Counted from the stretch's first letter, positions 27,777-36,704 are shown. The stretch: DNA of 64,000 nt from Collimonas sp. OK412 (GCF_900112135.1 NZ_FOLC01000015.1:81752-145751), one strand, 5' to 3'. Made by a program: numbers and translations. The notes: generated by a model not told the origin, from the sequence alone.

Positions 27777-29129
27777 TTAACGCGATCCAGCCGGCGCACC
27801 GCCAGGCGCGTATTGCTGGGTGTCAAGCGGAACGTCTTTGAGATAACCTTCCTTGCTTGGATCGCGCATCTTGTAAGCGACGATGAAAGCCAGCGCGCAC
27901 ATGCCCGACACATACCAGTAGAAAGTCGATTCCATGCCGGCCTTTTTCAGCTCCAGCGCAACCAGCTCCGCCGAACCGCCGAAGATCGCATTGCCCACGG
28001 CATAAGACAAACCGACACCCAGCGCGCGCACTTCCGGCGGGAACATTTCCGCCTTGATCAGTCCGCTGATCGAGGTATAGAAACTGACGATCGCCAGCGC
28101 CAGGATCACAAAACCGAATGCCGCGTAAGGATTGCTGACATCTTTGAGCGCATGCAGGATCGGCACCGTCGCCACGGTCGCCAGTGCGCCGAACCAGAGC
28201 ATCGAAGTGCGGCGGCCGATCCTGTCGGAGAGCGCGCCAAACAGCGGCTGCATCAGCATGTAGACCAGCAGCGCCGCGGTCATCACGGTGCTGGCCGTTT
28301 TCGCGCTCATGCCGGCGGTATTCACCAGGTACTTCTGCATGTAGGTAGTAAAGGTGTAGAAAATCAGCGAGCCGCCGGCAGTGAAACCCACCACCGTCAG
28401 GAACGCCGTCTTGTGTTTCATCAGGCCCGCCAGGGTGCCGGCATCCTTGTTTTTACGTGTTTCAGCGGTCGAAGTCTCGCTCAGCGATTTACGCAGGTAA
28501 AGAGCAACCAGCGCTGCTATCGCGCCCAGCACGAACGGAATGCGCCAGCCCCAGGCGTGCAGCTGTTCGGTGGTCAGTACCTGCTGCAAGATCACCAGCG
28601 CCAGCACTGCGAGCAGTTGGCCGCCGATCAGTGTCACATACTGGAACGAGGCAAAAAACCCGCGCCGCCCTTCCAGCGCGACTTCGCTCATGTAGGTGGC
28701 GCTGGTGCCGTATTCTCCGCCCACCGACAAGCCCTGGAACAGGCGCGCCAGCAACAGCAGCAGCGGCGCGGCGATGCCGATGGTCTCGAAGGTCGGCAGG
28801 CAGGCAATCATCAGCGAACCGCCGCACATCATCAGCACCGAGATCATCATGGCGGTACGCCGGCCGTGTTTGTCGGCAATGCGGCCGAACAGCCAGCCGC
28901 CGATGGGGCGCATCAGGAAGCCGACCGCAAAGATGGCGGCGGTGTTGGCCAGTTGCGAAGTCGCGTTGCCGCTAGGGAAAAACTTTGGCGCAAAATAGAT
29001 TGCGCAAAACGAATAAATGTAAAAATCAAACCACTCGACCAGGTTGCCGGACGAGGCGCCGACAATGGCGAAAATGCGCTTCCGGGAGTCCGCGGCGGCG
29101 GCATGGTCGGACGGATGAAGTGTGGACAT
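27777..29129 (-). CDS. kgtP: MFS symporter of the metabolite:H+ (MHS) family, KgtP-like
   Basis: 450 residues, about 12 membrane helices. The start ([16 protein letters not shown]) and motif [18 protein letters not shown] are those of MHS transporters, closest in style to 2-oxoglutarate permease Kgt[20 protein letters not shown] is the conserved helix-4 region. An AGGAG site precedes the ATG. First gene of an operon with the DctB/DctD-like pair, which suggests a dicarboxylate or keto-dicarboxylate substrate and sigma-54 control (see the candidate at 29181-29197). Tricarballylate or other organic acids remain possible. Confidence 0.87.
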   Translation of the reverse strand: MSTLHPSDHAAAADSRKRIFAIVGASSGNLVEWFDFYIYSFCAIYFAPKFFPSGNATSQLANTAAIFAVGFLMRPIGGWLFGRIADKHGRRTAMMISVLMMCGGSLMIACLPTFETIGIAAPLLLLLARLFQGLSVGGEYGTSATYMSEVALEGRRGFFASFQYVTLIGGQLLAVLALVILQQVLTTEQLHAWGWRIPFVLGAIAALVALYLRKSLSETSTAETRKNKDAGTLAGLMKHKTAFLTVVGFTAGGSLIFYTFTTYMQKYLVNTAGMSAKTASTVMTAALLVYMLMQPLFGALSDRIGRRTSMLWFGALATVATVPILHALKDVSNPYAAFGFVILALAIVSFYTSISGLIKAEMFPPEVRALGVGLSYAVGNAIFGGSAELVALELKKAGMESTFYWYVSGMCALAFIVAYKMRDPSKEGYLKDVPLDTQQYAPGGAPAGSR

Positions 29130-29180
29130 GGTTGTCTCCTGGTTTTAATGTTTTTGTGCAATCCTGACAGTCCGCTGCAT

Positions 29181-29197
29181 ATGCAACTTGCGCGCAA
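29181..29197 (-). promoter_or_regulatory. Candidate sigma-54 promoter for the kgtP-like operon
   Basis: On the minus strand the sequence is TTGCGC-GCAAG-TTGCAT. The -12 half (TTGCA) is perfect, the spacing is right, and the -24 half (TTGC for TGGC) lacks the usual GG. The predicted start would lie about 40 bases before the ATG. The 12-base palindrome CTTGCGCGCAAG overlaps it. The call is tentative. Confidence 0.35.
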
Positions 29198-29320
29198 GCT
29201 ACATCATGCCATCTGGAAGGCACAACAGGCAAAGGGGAATAACGGCCAGCAGCCTGCCGGACTTAGGGGATCGAAGCGAAAAAATAGCTGGGCGAGGACA
29301 GATTTTGCCGGATTCGCAGT

Positions 29321-29341
29321 GTCAATAGCCTAGCTATTGAC
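29321..29341. repeat. Inverted repeat GTCAATAGC-CTA-GCTATTGAC
   Basis: Two perfect nine-base arms around three bases, in the intergenic region between the kgtP-like gene and slyX. No T-tract follows. It could be an operator; the owner is unknown. Confidence 0.5.
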
Positions 29342-29611
29342 CAAGAAGCCGGTGAAATATGGTCCGCCCAGGTATTTTTGCAGCCGATCATCCTAAGTTC
29401 GACAGGCTGCTAGGGTTACGGCAAACTTGAATCGACGATGCCCACGCTATTGCAGCAAGGCAAGATTCTCTTGGCAAGCATTTTTGTCTCCTATGGATTG
29501 GTTTTTTATCCAAACCATTGCAGACATCGTGCCAGCCCGGGCAAAAAAAGCTAAGTATCTGATTTACTGGAGATAATTCCAGAGAAAAGGCAGAGCGCCG
29601 GCGCCCGCCGT

Positions 29612-29654
29612 GCGGATATCCGCAATTGCAGCGCCATTTGTTGCGGATATCCGC
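29612..29654. promoter_or_regulatory. Two copies of the palindrome GCGGATATCCGC upstream of slyX
   Basis: The perfect 12-base palindrome occurs at 29612-29623 and 29643-29654, 31 bases apart start to start, about three turns of the helix. The second ends 59 bases before the slyX start. The spacing places both sites on the same face of the DNA, as for a cooperative regulator. Confidence 0.55.
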
Positions 29655-29713
29655 CCATGCGGACCGCGCTCTTGGGCTACCATCTGCGCTGCAAAAATAA
29701 AGGAGCCTGCAAT

Positions 29714-29923
29714 ATGAACCACGAAGACCGCATGGTCGATATTGAAATCAAGCTAGCCCGCCAGGATGACATGCTGGACGAGCTGAACAAGCTGGTCTAC
29801 CGGCAGCAGCTGAAAATAGACCAGCTGGAAGCGTTGTGTACAGCACTGGCGCGGCGGATCAAGGATGCCGCCGACAACAGCAATGCGGGCCAGGTCGCCA
29901 ACGAACGCCCGCCGCATTACTGA
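29714..29923 (+). CDS. slyX: SlyX family protein
   Basis: 69 residues, all one coiled coil (DIEIKLARQDDMLDELNKLVYRQQLKIDQLEALCTAL, in two heptad runs) and the family's C-terminal ending PPHY. A strong AAAGGAG site lies eight bases before the ATG; a longer frame from 29657 is only leader. SlyX is small and widespread, and its role is not settled. It is convergent with the aminopeptidase gene, 13 bases apart. Confidence 0.88.
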   Translation: MNHEDRMVDIEIKLARQDDMLDELNKLVYRQQLKIDQLEALCTALARRIKDAADNSNAGQVANERPPHY

Positions 29924-29936
29924 TTGCCTGATGGCT

Positions 29937-31748
29937 TTAGAGCGCTTGGGTCCGGGTCTCCAGCCACTGCCTGGCGTCGCCCCTCACATGCGGCGACAGG
30001 CGTGCCCTCACCTCGGCGTGATAGGCATTGAGCCAGTCGATCTCGTCGCTGCGCAACAGGCTGGCGTCGAGGCAGCGCGTATCGATCGGACACAGGGTGA
30101 GCGTCTCGAAGCGCAGGTATTCGCCGAATTCGCTGGCTGCCGCCGGCTGGTTCAGCACCAGGTTCTCGATCCGCACGCCCCATTGGCCGGGCCGGTAGAT
30201 GCCCGGCTCGATCGAGGTGATCATGCCCTGCTCCATCGCCGTGTGCGCATCAGGCGCAGCGGTGCCGGAGATGACTTGCGGGCCTTCATGCACATTCAGG
30301 AAGTAACCGACGCCGTGGCCGGTGCCGTGGCCATAGTCGATGCCGGCGGCCCAGATCGGCGCACGTGCAATCGCATCCAGCAAAGGCGATTTGATGGAGC
30401 GCGGAAACTGCGCTGACGACAGGGCGATCACACCTTTCAGCACCAGCGTGCAATCGCGCTTTTGCGCTGCCGACGGCTGGCCGACCGGCACCATGCGCGT
30501 GATATCGGTGGTGCCGCCCACATACTGGCCGCCCGAGTCGATCAGCAGCAAACCGTCGCCGCCGATGGTGGCGTGCGATTCGGCGCTGGCCTTGTAGTGC
30601 GGCATGGCGCCGTTGGCGTTGAAGCCGGCGATGGTAGCGAAGCTGGGGCTGACAAAACCCGGCCGGCGCGCCCGTGCAGCGGTGATGTGGGTATCGACCA
30701 TCAGTTCGGTCACGGTTTCCTTGCCCAATGCCTGCTCCAGCCAGGCAAAGAATTCGCACAGCGCGGCGCCGTCCTGCTCCATGGCGGCGCGCACATGCGC
30801 TACCTCGCCGGAGCTTTTGCGCGACTTGGCGAAGGTGGTCGGGTTGACTGCCTCTGTCACCTTGGCCGCGGCCGGCACCGCTTGCCGCAATCCGAGCGTG
30901 ACGCGGCGCGGGTCCAGCAGCAGCGTGGCGCCGGCCGGCAAGGCCGCCAATGATGTCGCCGCTTCGGCGTAAGGCGCCAGCGCGACGCCATCCTGGCTGA
31001 GCAGATCGAGCAGGGCCGGCGGGACTTTGCCGTCAGCGACGAACAGCGTGGCTTGTCCCGGTCCGATCAATGCGTGGGCCAGGAATACCGGGTTGTAATT
31101 GACGTCGGCGCCGCGCAAATTGAACAGGTAGGCGATGTCGTCCAGGGTCGAGATGAAGTGCCATTGCGCACCGTGCTGCTGCATGGCCTGGCGCAGCTGC
31201 TCCAGCTTGGCCGCGCGCGACAATGGCGCATGCGACGCCTGGTGCTGGTACACCTCGGCCATCGGCAAGCCGGGCCGCTCGTTCCAGATCTCGCCCAAGA
31301 CGTCGAGGTCGGTGCGCAGGCTGCTGCCGCCTTTGGCCAGCGCCTGTTCCAGCGCACGCGCGGTAGCCAGTCCCAGCACCGCGCCGTCGACCGCCAGCGT
31401 TTTGCCGGACGCCAGGTTGGCCGCCAGCCAGTCGAGGTGCAGCAAGCTGTTGCCCGACGGCGTTTTCATGAGCACGATCTCGGTGCCTGCCAGCTCCGCT
31501 TCCGCCTGCGACCAGTAACGGCTGTCGGCCCACAAGCCGGCGAAATCGGCGGTAATGATCAAATTGGCGACCGAGCCGGTGAAGCCTGATAGCCATTCCC
31601 TGCCCTTCCAGCGTCCCGGCAGGTACTCGGACAAATGCGGATCGGCCGACGGAATCAGGCAGGCGTCGACATTGTTGCGCTGCATGGCGGCGCGCAGCTG
31701 CTGGATGCGCGGCGCGGAAGTATTCTGGGAAAAGGTTCGGGAGTTCAT
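29937..31748 (-). CDS. Aminopeptidase P (Xaa-Pro aminopeptidase, M24B, long form)
   Basis: 603 residues from MNSRTFSQNT; a GTG at 31790 would add 14. Two creatinase-type N-terminal domains are followed by the pita-bread catalytic domain, with metal ligands in LLIDSGGQYVGGTTDITR (two Asp), GHGTGHGVGYFLNVHEGPQ (His), MITSIEPGIY (Glu) and GVRIENL (Glu). A C-terminal extension after the last ligand (LNQPAAASEFGEYLRFETLT) marks the long form related to XPNPEP1. It removes the N-terminal residue from peptides with proline in position two, in the cytosol, and probably needs two Mn ions. Neither possible start has a good ribosome site. Confidence 0.9.
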   Translation of the reverse strand: MNSRTFSQNTSAPRIQQLRAAMQRNNVDACLIPSADPHLSEYLPGRWKGREWLSGFTGSVANLIITADFAGLWADSRYWSQAEAELAGTEIVLMKTPSGNSLLHLDWLAANLASGKTLAVDGAVLGLATARALEQALAKGGSSLRTDLDVLGEIWNERPGLPMAEVYQHQASHAPLSRAAKLEQLRQAMQQHGAQWHFISTLDDIAYLFNLRGADVNYNPVFLAHALIGPGQATLFVADGKVPPALLDLLSQDGVALAPYAEAATSLAALPAGATLLLDPRRVTLGLRQAVPAAAKVTEAVNPTTFAKSRKSSGEVAHVRAAMEQDGAALCEFFAWLEQALGKETVTELMVDTHITAARARRPGFVSPSFATIAGFNANGAMPHYKASAESHATIGGDGLLLIDSGGQYVGGTTDITRMVPVGQPSAAQKRDCTLVLKGVIALSSAQFPRSIKSPLLDAIARAPIWAAGIDYGHGTGHGVGYFLNVHEGPQVISGTAAPDAHTAMEQGMITSIEPGIYRPGQWGVRIENLVLNQPAAASEFGEYLRFETLTLCPIDTRCLDASLLRSDEIDWLNAYHAEVRARLSPHVRGDARQWLETRTQAL

Positions 31749-31967
31749 AGGAGGCTGGCTGGAATGCGCTATTTGGGTGGATGGATTCACTTACCGCTAA
31801 GCCGCCAAGCATACCATTGCGAGGGGAAAAACGGGGTCTTGCGACGGGATTTGCGACGAACTCTTGCACCCGTCCGCAACTGACAATCGAAAAAACGAGT
31901 AAGCTCACACGTCACGGTATCTGCAAAAGAATTCTGATCATCATAATTTCTCCCAGAGGAAATCGTC

Positions 31968-34088
31968 ATGACCCGCAAAACCCCCATTGAGCTCTATCGC
32001 AACATCGGCATCAGCGCGCATATCGACGCCGGCAAGACCACCACTACCGAGCGCATCCTGTTCTATTCCGGCGTCAGTCACAAGATCGGCGAAGTGCACG
32101 ACGGCACCGCCACCATGGACTGGATGGAACAGGAGCAGGAACGCGGCATCACGATCACCTCCGCCGCCACCACCTGCTTCTGGCAAGGCATGGCCGGCAA
32201 TTACCCCATGCACCGGATCAATATCATCGATACCCCGGGCCACGTCGACTTCACGATTGAAGTGGAGCGCTCGATGCGGGTGCTGGACGGCGCCTGCATG
32301 GTCTACGACGCCGTCGGCGGCGTCCAGCCGCAGTCCGAAACCGTCTGGCGCCAGGCCAACAAGTACACCGTACCGCGCCTGGCGTTCGTCAACAAGATGG
32401 ACCGGGTCGGCGCCGACTTCTTCCGCGTCCACCAGCAGATCCGCGACCGCCTCAAGGGCAATCCGGTGCTGGTGCAGATCCCGGTCGGCGCGGAAGACAA
32501 TTTCCACGGCGTGGTCGACCTGGTCAAGATGAAGGCCATCATGTGGGACGACGCCACCCAGGGCGTCAAGTTCGAGTACATCGAGATTCCTGCAGAACTG
32601 CAAGCCAGCGCCCAGGAGTGGCGCGGCCGCATGATTGAAGCGGCGGCCGACGCCAGCGACGCCATGATGAAAAAATACCTGGACGGCGCCGACATCAGCG
32701 AAGAGGAAATCAAGGCCGCGCTGCGCCAGCGCACCATCGCCGGCGAGATCGTGCCGATGCTGTGCGGCAGCGCCTTCAAGAACCGCGGTGTGCAAGCGTT
32801 GCTGGACGCCGTCATCGATTACCTGCCGGCGCCGACCGATATCCCGCCGGTGCAGGGCCACGACCAGGACGACCTGGTGGTCGAACGGCGCGCCGCCGAC
32901 GACGAAAAATTCTCGGCCCTCACCTTCAAGATCATGACCGATCCGTTTGTCGGCCACCTGAGCTATTTCCGGGTCTATTCCGGCGTGCTGGTGTCGGGCG
33001 ACGTGGTGTTCAACCCGAACAAAGGCAAAAAGGAAAGGATAGGCCGCGTGCTGCAAATGCACGCCAACCACCGCACCGAGATCAGCGAAGTGTACGCAGG
33101 CGACATCGCCGCCGCGGTCGGCCTCAAGGAAGCCAGCACCGGCGATACCCTGTGCGATCCGGGCAGCATCATCACCCTGGAAAAAATGGTGTTCCCGGAC
33201 ACCGTGATCTCGCAGGCGGTGGAGCCCAAGACCAAGGCCGACCAGGAAAAGATGGGTGTAGCGCTCAGCCGCCTGGCCGAAGAAGATCCGTCATTCCGCG
33301 TCAAGACCGACGAGGAATCGGGCCAGACCATCATTTCCGGCATGGGCGAGCTGCACCTGGAAGTGCTGGTGGAGCGCATGCGGCGCGAATTCGGCGTCGA
33401 GGCGACGGTCGGCAAACCGCAAGTGGCTTTCCGCGAGACCATCCGCAAGGTGTGCGAATCCAGCGAAGGCAAGTTCATCAAGCAGTCCGGCGGGCGCGGC
33501 CAGTACGGCCACGTGGTGCTGAAAATCGAACCGCAGGCGCCGGGCAAGGGTTTTGAGTTCGTCGACGCCATCAAGGGCGGCACAGTGCCGCGCGAATACA
33601 TTCCCGCGGTGGAAAAAGGCGTGCGCGAAACCCTGGCTACCGGGGTGCTGGCCGGTTATCCGGTGGTCGACGTCAAGGTCACGCTGTTCTTCGGCTCCTC
33701 GCACGATGTCGACTCCAATGAAAACGCCTATCGCATGGCGGCTTCGATGGCGTTCAAGGATGGCTGCCGCAAAGCCAGCCCGGCCTTGCTGGAGCCGATG
33801 ATGGCAGTGGAAGTCGAGATGCCCGAGGAAAAAATGGGCGACGTGATCGGCGACCTGTCGTCGCGGCGCGGCATGATCCAGAGCATGGACGACATCCCTG
33901 GCGGGGTCGGCAAGATCGTGCGGGCGGAAGTGCCGCTGGCGGAAATGTTCGGCTACTCCACCACCCTGCGCTCACTGACCCAGGGACGCGCCACTTATAC
34001 GATGGAATTCAAGCACTACGCGGAAGCGCCGGCCAACATCACCGATGCGGTGGTGAACGCCAAGCATGTGGGAACAGGCAAGCACTGA
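31968..34088 (+). CDS. fusA: Translation elongation factor G, stand-alone copy
   Basis: 706 residues with all five EF-G domains. The G domain has [12 protein letters not shown] (P-loop, about 17-28), [11 protein letters not shown] (switch I region), DTPGHVDF and NKMD. Domain IV contains [12 protein letters not shown]. The length equals the normal bacterial protein. It catalyses GTP-driven ribosome translocation and, with RRF, recycling. It is not next to rpsL, rpsG or tuf, so it is probably a second copy outside the str operon, as is common in Burkholderiales. AGAGG precedes the ATG. Whether it works in elongation, recycling or stress is not visible. Confidence 0.93.
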   Translation: MTRKTPIELYRNIGISAHIDAGKTTTTERILFYSGVSHKIGEVHDGTATMDWMEQEQERGITITSAATTCFWQGMAGNYPMHRINIIDTPGHVDFTIEVERSMRVLDGACMVYDAVGGVQPQSETVWRQANKYTVPRLAFVNKMDRVGADFFRVHQQIRDRLKGNPVLVQIPVGAEDNFHGVVDLVKMKAIMWDDATQGVKFEYIEIPAELQASAQEWRGRMIEAAADASDAMMKKYLDGADISEEEIKAALRQRTIAGEIVPMLCGSAFKNRGVQALLDAVIDYLPAPTDIPPVQGHDQDDLVVERRAADDEKFSALTFKIMTDPFVGHLSYFRVYSGVLVSGDVVFNPNKGKKERIGRVLQMHANHRTEISEVYAGDIAAAVGLKEASTGDTLCDPGSIITLEKMVFPDTVISQAVEPKTKADQEKMGVALSRLAEEDPSFRVKTDEESGQTIISGMGELHLEVLVERMRREFGVEATVGKPQVAFRETIRKVCESSEGKFIKQSGGRGQYGHVVLKIEPQAPGKGFEFVDAIKGGTVPREYIPAVEKGVRETLATGVLAGYPVVDVKVTLFFGSSHDVDSNENAYRMAASMAFKDGCRKASPALLEPMMAVEVEMPEEKMGDVIGDLSSRRGMIQSMDDIPGGVGKIVRAEVPLAEMFGYSTTLRSLTQGRATYTMEFKHYAEAPANITDAVVNAKHVGTGKH

Positions 34089-34116
34089 AACCCGGCATCG
34101 TTTGCTTGCAGCGCGA

Positions 34117-34791
34117 CTACAGCTCGTTTTCGTCCAGGTCGTGCTCCAGGCCGTCAATCGGCAGCAGGTGGCCCAGTTTCGCCGCCTTGGTGTCAAGGTA
34201 ACGGGTATTGAACGGATTGCGGTTGAGGATCAGCGGAATCCGCTCGACCACGGTAATGCCGATTTTCTGCAACGCCGCCACCTTGCGCGGATTGTTGGTC
34301 ATCAGCCGCAAGGCCGTGATATCCAGGTGCTCCAGCATGGTTTCGCATAAGCTGTAATCGCGCAGGTCGGCGGCAAATCCCAGCTGCTGGTTGGCTTCCA
34401 CCGTGTCCGCGCCGCCGTCCTGGATATGGTAGGCGCGCAGCTTGTTGATCAAGCCGATGCCGCGCCCTTCCTGGCGCAGATACAGGATGGCGCCGCGCCC
34501 TTCGGCGGCAATCTTTTGCAGCGCCCCTTCCAGCTGCGCGCCGCAATCGCAGCGCTGGCTGAACAAGGCGTCGCCGGTCAGGCATTCGGAATGGACACGC
34601 GCCAGGACCGGCGCGCCGTCGTTGACTTCGCCCAAGGTCAGGGCCAGGTGTTCTTTGCCGGTAGCGTGTTCGATAAAGGCATGCAGCTGGAAGGTCGCCC
34701 AAGGCGTGGGCAGCGCGCAAGACGTCACATACTCCAGTTTTTGGTCGGTTACGGCGGCGGCCAGGCTGCTTTTGTTATTAGTGGTGCTCAT
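34117..34791 (-). CDS. ribA: GTP cyclohydrolase II
   Basis: 224 residues, the single-domain RibA form without the DHBP synthase half. Zinc ligands are Cys70, Cys81 and Cys83 ([18 protein letters not shown]). [17 protein letters not shown] is the GTP-binding and catalytic region and LMTNNPRK the conserved C-terminal motif. It opens GTP to start riboflavin synthesis. It is convergent with fusA, 28 bases apart, with no terminator visible between them. No FMN riboswitch was seen upstream; an 11-base inverted repeat lies there instead (34816-34842). Confidence 0.95.
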   Translation of the reverse strand: MSTTNNKSSLAAAVTDQKLEYVTSCALPTPWATFQLHAFIEHATGKEHLALTLGEVNDGAPVLARVHSECLTGDALFSQRCDCGAQLEGALQKIAAEGRGAILYLRQEGRGIGLINKLRAYHIQDGGADTVEANQQLGFAADLRDYSLCETMLEHLDITALRLMTNNPRKVAALQKIGITVVERIPLILNRNPFNTRYLDTKAAKLGHLLPIDGLEHDLDENEL

Positions 34792-34815
34792 CAGATGGAT
34801 TTATGGTGAATAAAA

Positions 34816-34842
34816 GGCATGGCATTGCATAAATGGCATGCC
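34816..34842. promoter_or_regulatory. Inverted repeat upstream of ribA
   Basis: Arms GGCATGGCATT and AATGGCATGCC match at 10 of 11 positions around GCATA, 25 bases before the ribA start. The place fits an operator or a 5'-leader hairpin. No factor is known for it. Confidence 0.4.
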
Positions 34843-35024
34843 GATAACATGCATTTCGGTTTTAACGTTACATAACATATCAATTACTAGCCATCCATTT
34901 TACGAGCATTCGAAAAAACACGTATGACGCTCCTGCAACTGTATCTTGCCAGCGATGAAATTGACCGGATGACAACTGAATATCGGCACGAGACCGTAAA
35001 ACAGGTGCGGTAACGGTTGGAGAC

Positions 35025-36362
35025 TCAACCCTTAGGCCATGCGATTTTGTCAAACAGCTGTTGCAGCCGCTTGCCGCGCTGCGGGTTGACCATCCGCACA
35101 TAGGCGATCCTGCCGGCCAGGAATTGGCGATGATTGTCTCGCCCATCCCGGTTTTGCGATGCCGGTCCGTGGCGGATGCAGTTTGTCAGCGCAGCCTTCA
35201 GGTTGTCGAATTCCTGGCGCGGGATATTGGGGTGGCGGTTGACCACGATGCCGGTTACCTGCTGCCTGGCGCCGCTGCGCATCATCCGGGTTTTCCTGGT
35301 GTTGACCGAAAACCCCTCTTCCAACGCGATCGCCGCCACTTGCACATGGAAACGGTCCATCGCCCGTTCCAGTTCGCCGTCGCCGGAAAACGCCAGGTCG
35401 TCGGCGTAGCGGCTGTAACCGGCGTTGAGCGAGGCCGCCAGGGCCTGCAGCCGCAGATCCAGCCGGTAAGCGCACAAATTGGCAAGCGCCGGCGAGCACG
35501 GCGAGCCTTGCGGCAGATGGCGCTGGCGAAAAACCTGCCGTTCCTGCCAGGACAATGCGCCGGCGCTTGCCGGATCTTGATGATTCAGTACGCTGCCCGG
35601 CGTCCGGTGCGTGCAAAGGCGGGACAGGATGCCGGCAACCCTGGACGGGTAACCCAGCCCGGTAAATAGCGCATGGATCCGCGCCGCCGGGATGCTGGTG
35701 AAAAAATTCTTCAAGTCCATGCGTATCACTACCCGCTTGCCGGCATGGCGCGCCGCATGCGTCACGCATGAGTGGCCGCGCCGGAAACCTTGCGCCGCCG
35801 GGTGCAGCGGCAGCAGGTCGAGCAGGCCGCGCAGTATCTGGCCTTGCATGGTCCGCAGGCGCGGCTTGGGAATTTCGAGCAGGCGCAGCCCGCCGCTCCG
35901 TTTTGCTATCCAGCGATGGTGGTAATGCTGCAGGGCTGCCGCCGGCGGCGGACTAGTGCGCCATTTGTCGGCGAACCAGTCCAGCTCGGACGGCCCTGCC
36001 TTGAGCCACTGCGCGAGGTCGGCAGTGGTGGCTAGCGCAGGCAGCGGCAGCGCCGATACCCATGCCGGCTTGCCGGCTGGCAGAGGCAGGTCCAGGCAAA
36101 AATGCCGGATCTGCGGCGGCTCGCTATCCAGCCATGCATCGGCAAAGCCTTGGTGCGCCAGGATCAGCGCGGCCAGTTCGGTGCGGCCATGGCGATGCAG
36201 CCGGTCGCCGAACTGTTTGTATACAGCCCGGCACAATGAAGGTATCCAGCGCCATTTCTTTCCAAGCGCCCGTCTTGCGCCTTGCTGCATGGCCTCAACG
36301 CTCGCTTCGCGCGCGAGGAAGGTGTCGGCAAGAGCCAAGGCGACGAAAGTTTGTGGAGTCAT
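35025..36362 (-). CDS. Retron-type reverse transcriptase with N-terminal extension
   Basis: 445 residues from MTPQTFVALA. The RT core has D216 in RMDLKNFF, LPQGSP (283-288), YADD (319-322) in SRYADDLAFSG, and the retron VTG motif in QQVTGIVVN (369-371). The retron NAxxH motif appears as HAARH (202-206). It primes cDNA synthesis on the msr-msd RNA encoded just upstream (36380-36547). The first 140 residues (rich in Ala and Arg, with KKWRWIPSL) are an added domain also known in long myxobacterial retron RTs such as that of Mx162; its role is unknown. A TTG at 36398 would start 12 codons earlier but inside the a2 repeat, so the ATG is preferred. No separate effector gene is next to it. Confidence 0.9.
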   Translation of the reverse strand: MTPQTFVALALADTFLAREASVEAMQQGARRALGKKWRWIPSLCRAVYKQFGDRLHRHGRTELAALILAHQGFADAWLDSEPPQIRHFCLDLPLPAGKPAWVSALPLPALATTADLAQWLKAGPSELDWFADKWRTSPPPAAALQHYHHRWIAKRSGGLRLLEIPKPRLRTMQGQILRGLLDLLPLHPAAQGFRRGHSCVTHAARHAGKRVVIRMDLKNFFTSIPAARIHALFTGLGYPSRVAGILSRLCTHRTPGSVLNHQDPASAGALSWQERQVFRQRHLPQGSPCSPALANLCAYRLDLRLQALAASLNAGYSRYADDLAFSGDGELERAMDRFHVQVAAIALEEGFSVNTRKTRMMRSGARQQVTGIVVNRHPNIPRQEFDNLKAALTNCIRHGPASQNRDGRDNHRQFLAGRIAYVRMVNPQRGKRLQQLFDKIAWPKG

Positions 36363-36379
36363 TTGCTCAAGGTAAGCGA

Positions 36380-36547
36380 GGCGGCGGAGAGCCTTCAACC
36401 AGTCCCGTCATGCGTGAGCCGAGCCTGCACCGTGGTGCAGGGCCGCTCATGCGTTGCATTGCCCAGCCAAAATATCCCGCGGGGTAACCCCGCAGAGGCG
36501 TCCCATTACACAAGGTAACAGTGCGCCGGCTTGAAGGGTCCGCCGCC
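36380..36547 (-). ncRNA. Retron msr-msd RNA
   Basis: Read on the minus strand, the 168 bases begin with a1 (36531-36547) and end with a2 (36380-36398), which pair by nine (GGCGGCGGA/TCCGCCGCC) plus seven bases (CCTTCAA/TTGAAGG) and then four more with one bulged G. Between them are two msr hairpins (36505-36519, loop ACAAG; 36479-36493, six pairs with a three-base loop) and one long msd hairpin (36410-36454) with an inner seven-pair stem (36424-36430/36435-36441). The bulged G, opposite 36530 and set in AAGCC, fits the AGC branch site. a2 ends 17 bases before the RT start. The layout is that of known retrons; the msDNA itself has not been shown. Confidence 0.85.
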
Positions 36548-36552
36548 CGGCC

Positions 36553-36581
36553 ACACTATGTGAATATGGCAGGAGTGTCAA
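36553..36581 (-). promoter_or_regulatory. Promoter of the retron
   Basis: On the minus strand a perfect TTGACA (36576-36581) is followed after 17 bases by TAGTGT (36553-36558). A start site about seven bases later would fall at 36546-36547, exactly the first base of a1. The -10 box matches only three of six positions, so the support comes mostly from the -35 box, spacing and place. Confidence 0.65.
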
Positions 36582-36608
36582 CTGGCGTGCGGGCGGCGCC
36601 GCGGCCCT

Positions 36609-36632
36609 GCATGCTTGCCTAGGCAAGCATGC
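36609..36632. repeat. 24-base perfect palindrome between retron and pqiA
   Basis: The half-site is GCATGCTTGCCT, followed by its exact reverse complement with no spacer. It sits 28 bases upstream of the retron -35 box and about 40 bases upstream of a TAGAAT box (36671-36676) that may serve pqiA. It could be a shared operator or form a cruciform. No T-tract follows on either strand. Confidence 0.7.
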
Positions 36633-36704
36633 GATTTCAACTATCTGTCGGTGGCGGCGCATATTATTGTTAGAATCTTACCTGTTGAATTTTTTTAATA
36701 CTTC

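Larger units (their letters stand above)
29130..29713. other. Long divergent intergenic region
   Basis: 584 bases without a convincing gene. It holds the candidate sigma-54 promoter at 29181-29197, the inverted repeat at 29321-29341 and two copies of a 12-base palindrome at 29612-29623 and 29643-29654. The rest shows nothing recognisable. Confidence 0.6.

Noticed and set aside
34880..35146. An 88-residue frame behind the RT as a possible retron effector
   Set aside because: It overlaps the RT gene end, has no ribosome site and no protein-like pattern.
36362..36398. TTG start of the RT at 36398
   Set aside because: It lies within the a2 repeat. The ATG at 36362 follows the RNA as expected for retrons.
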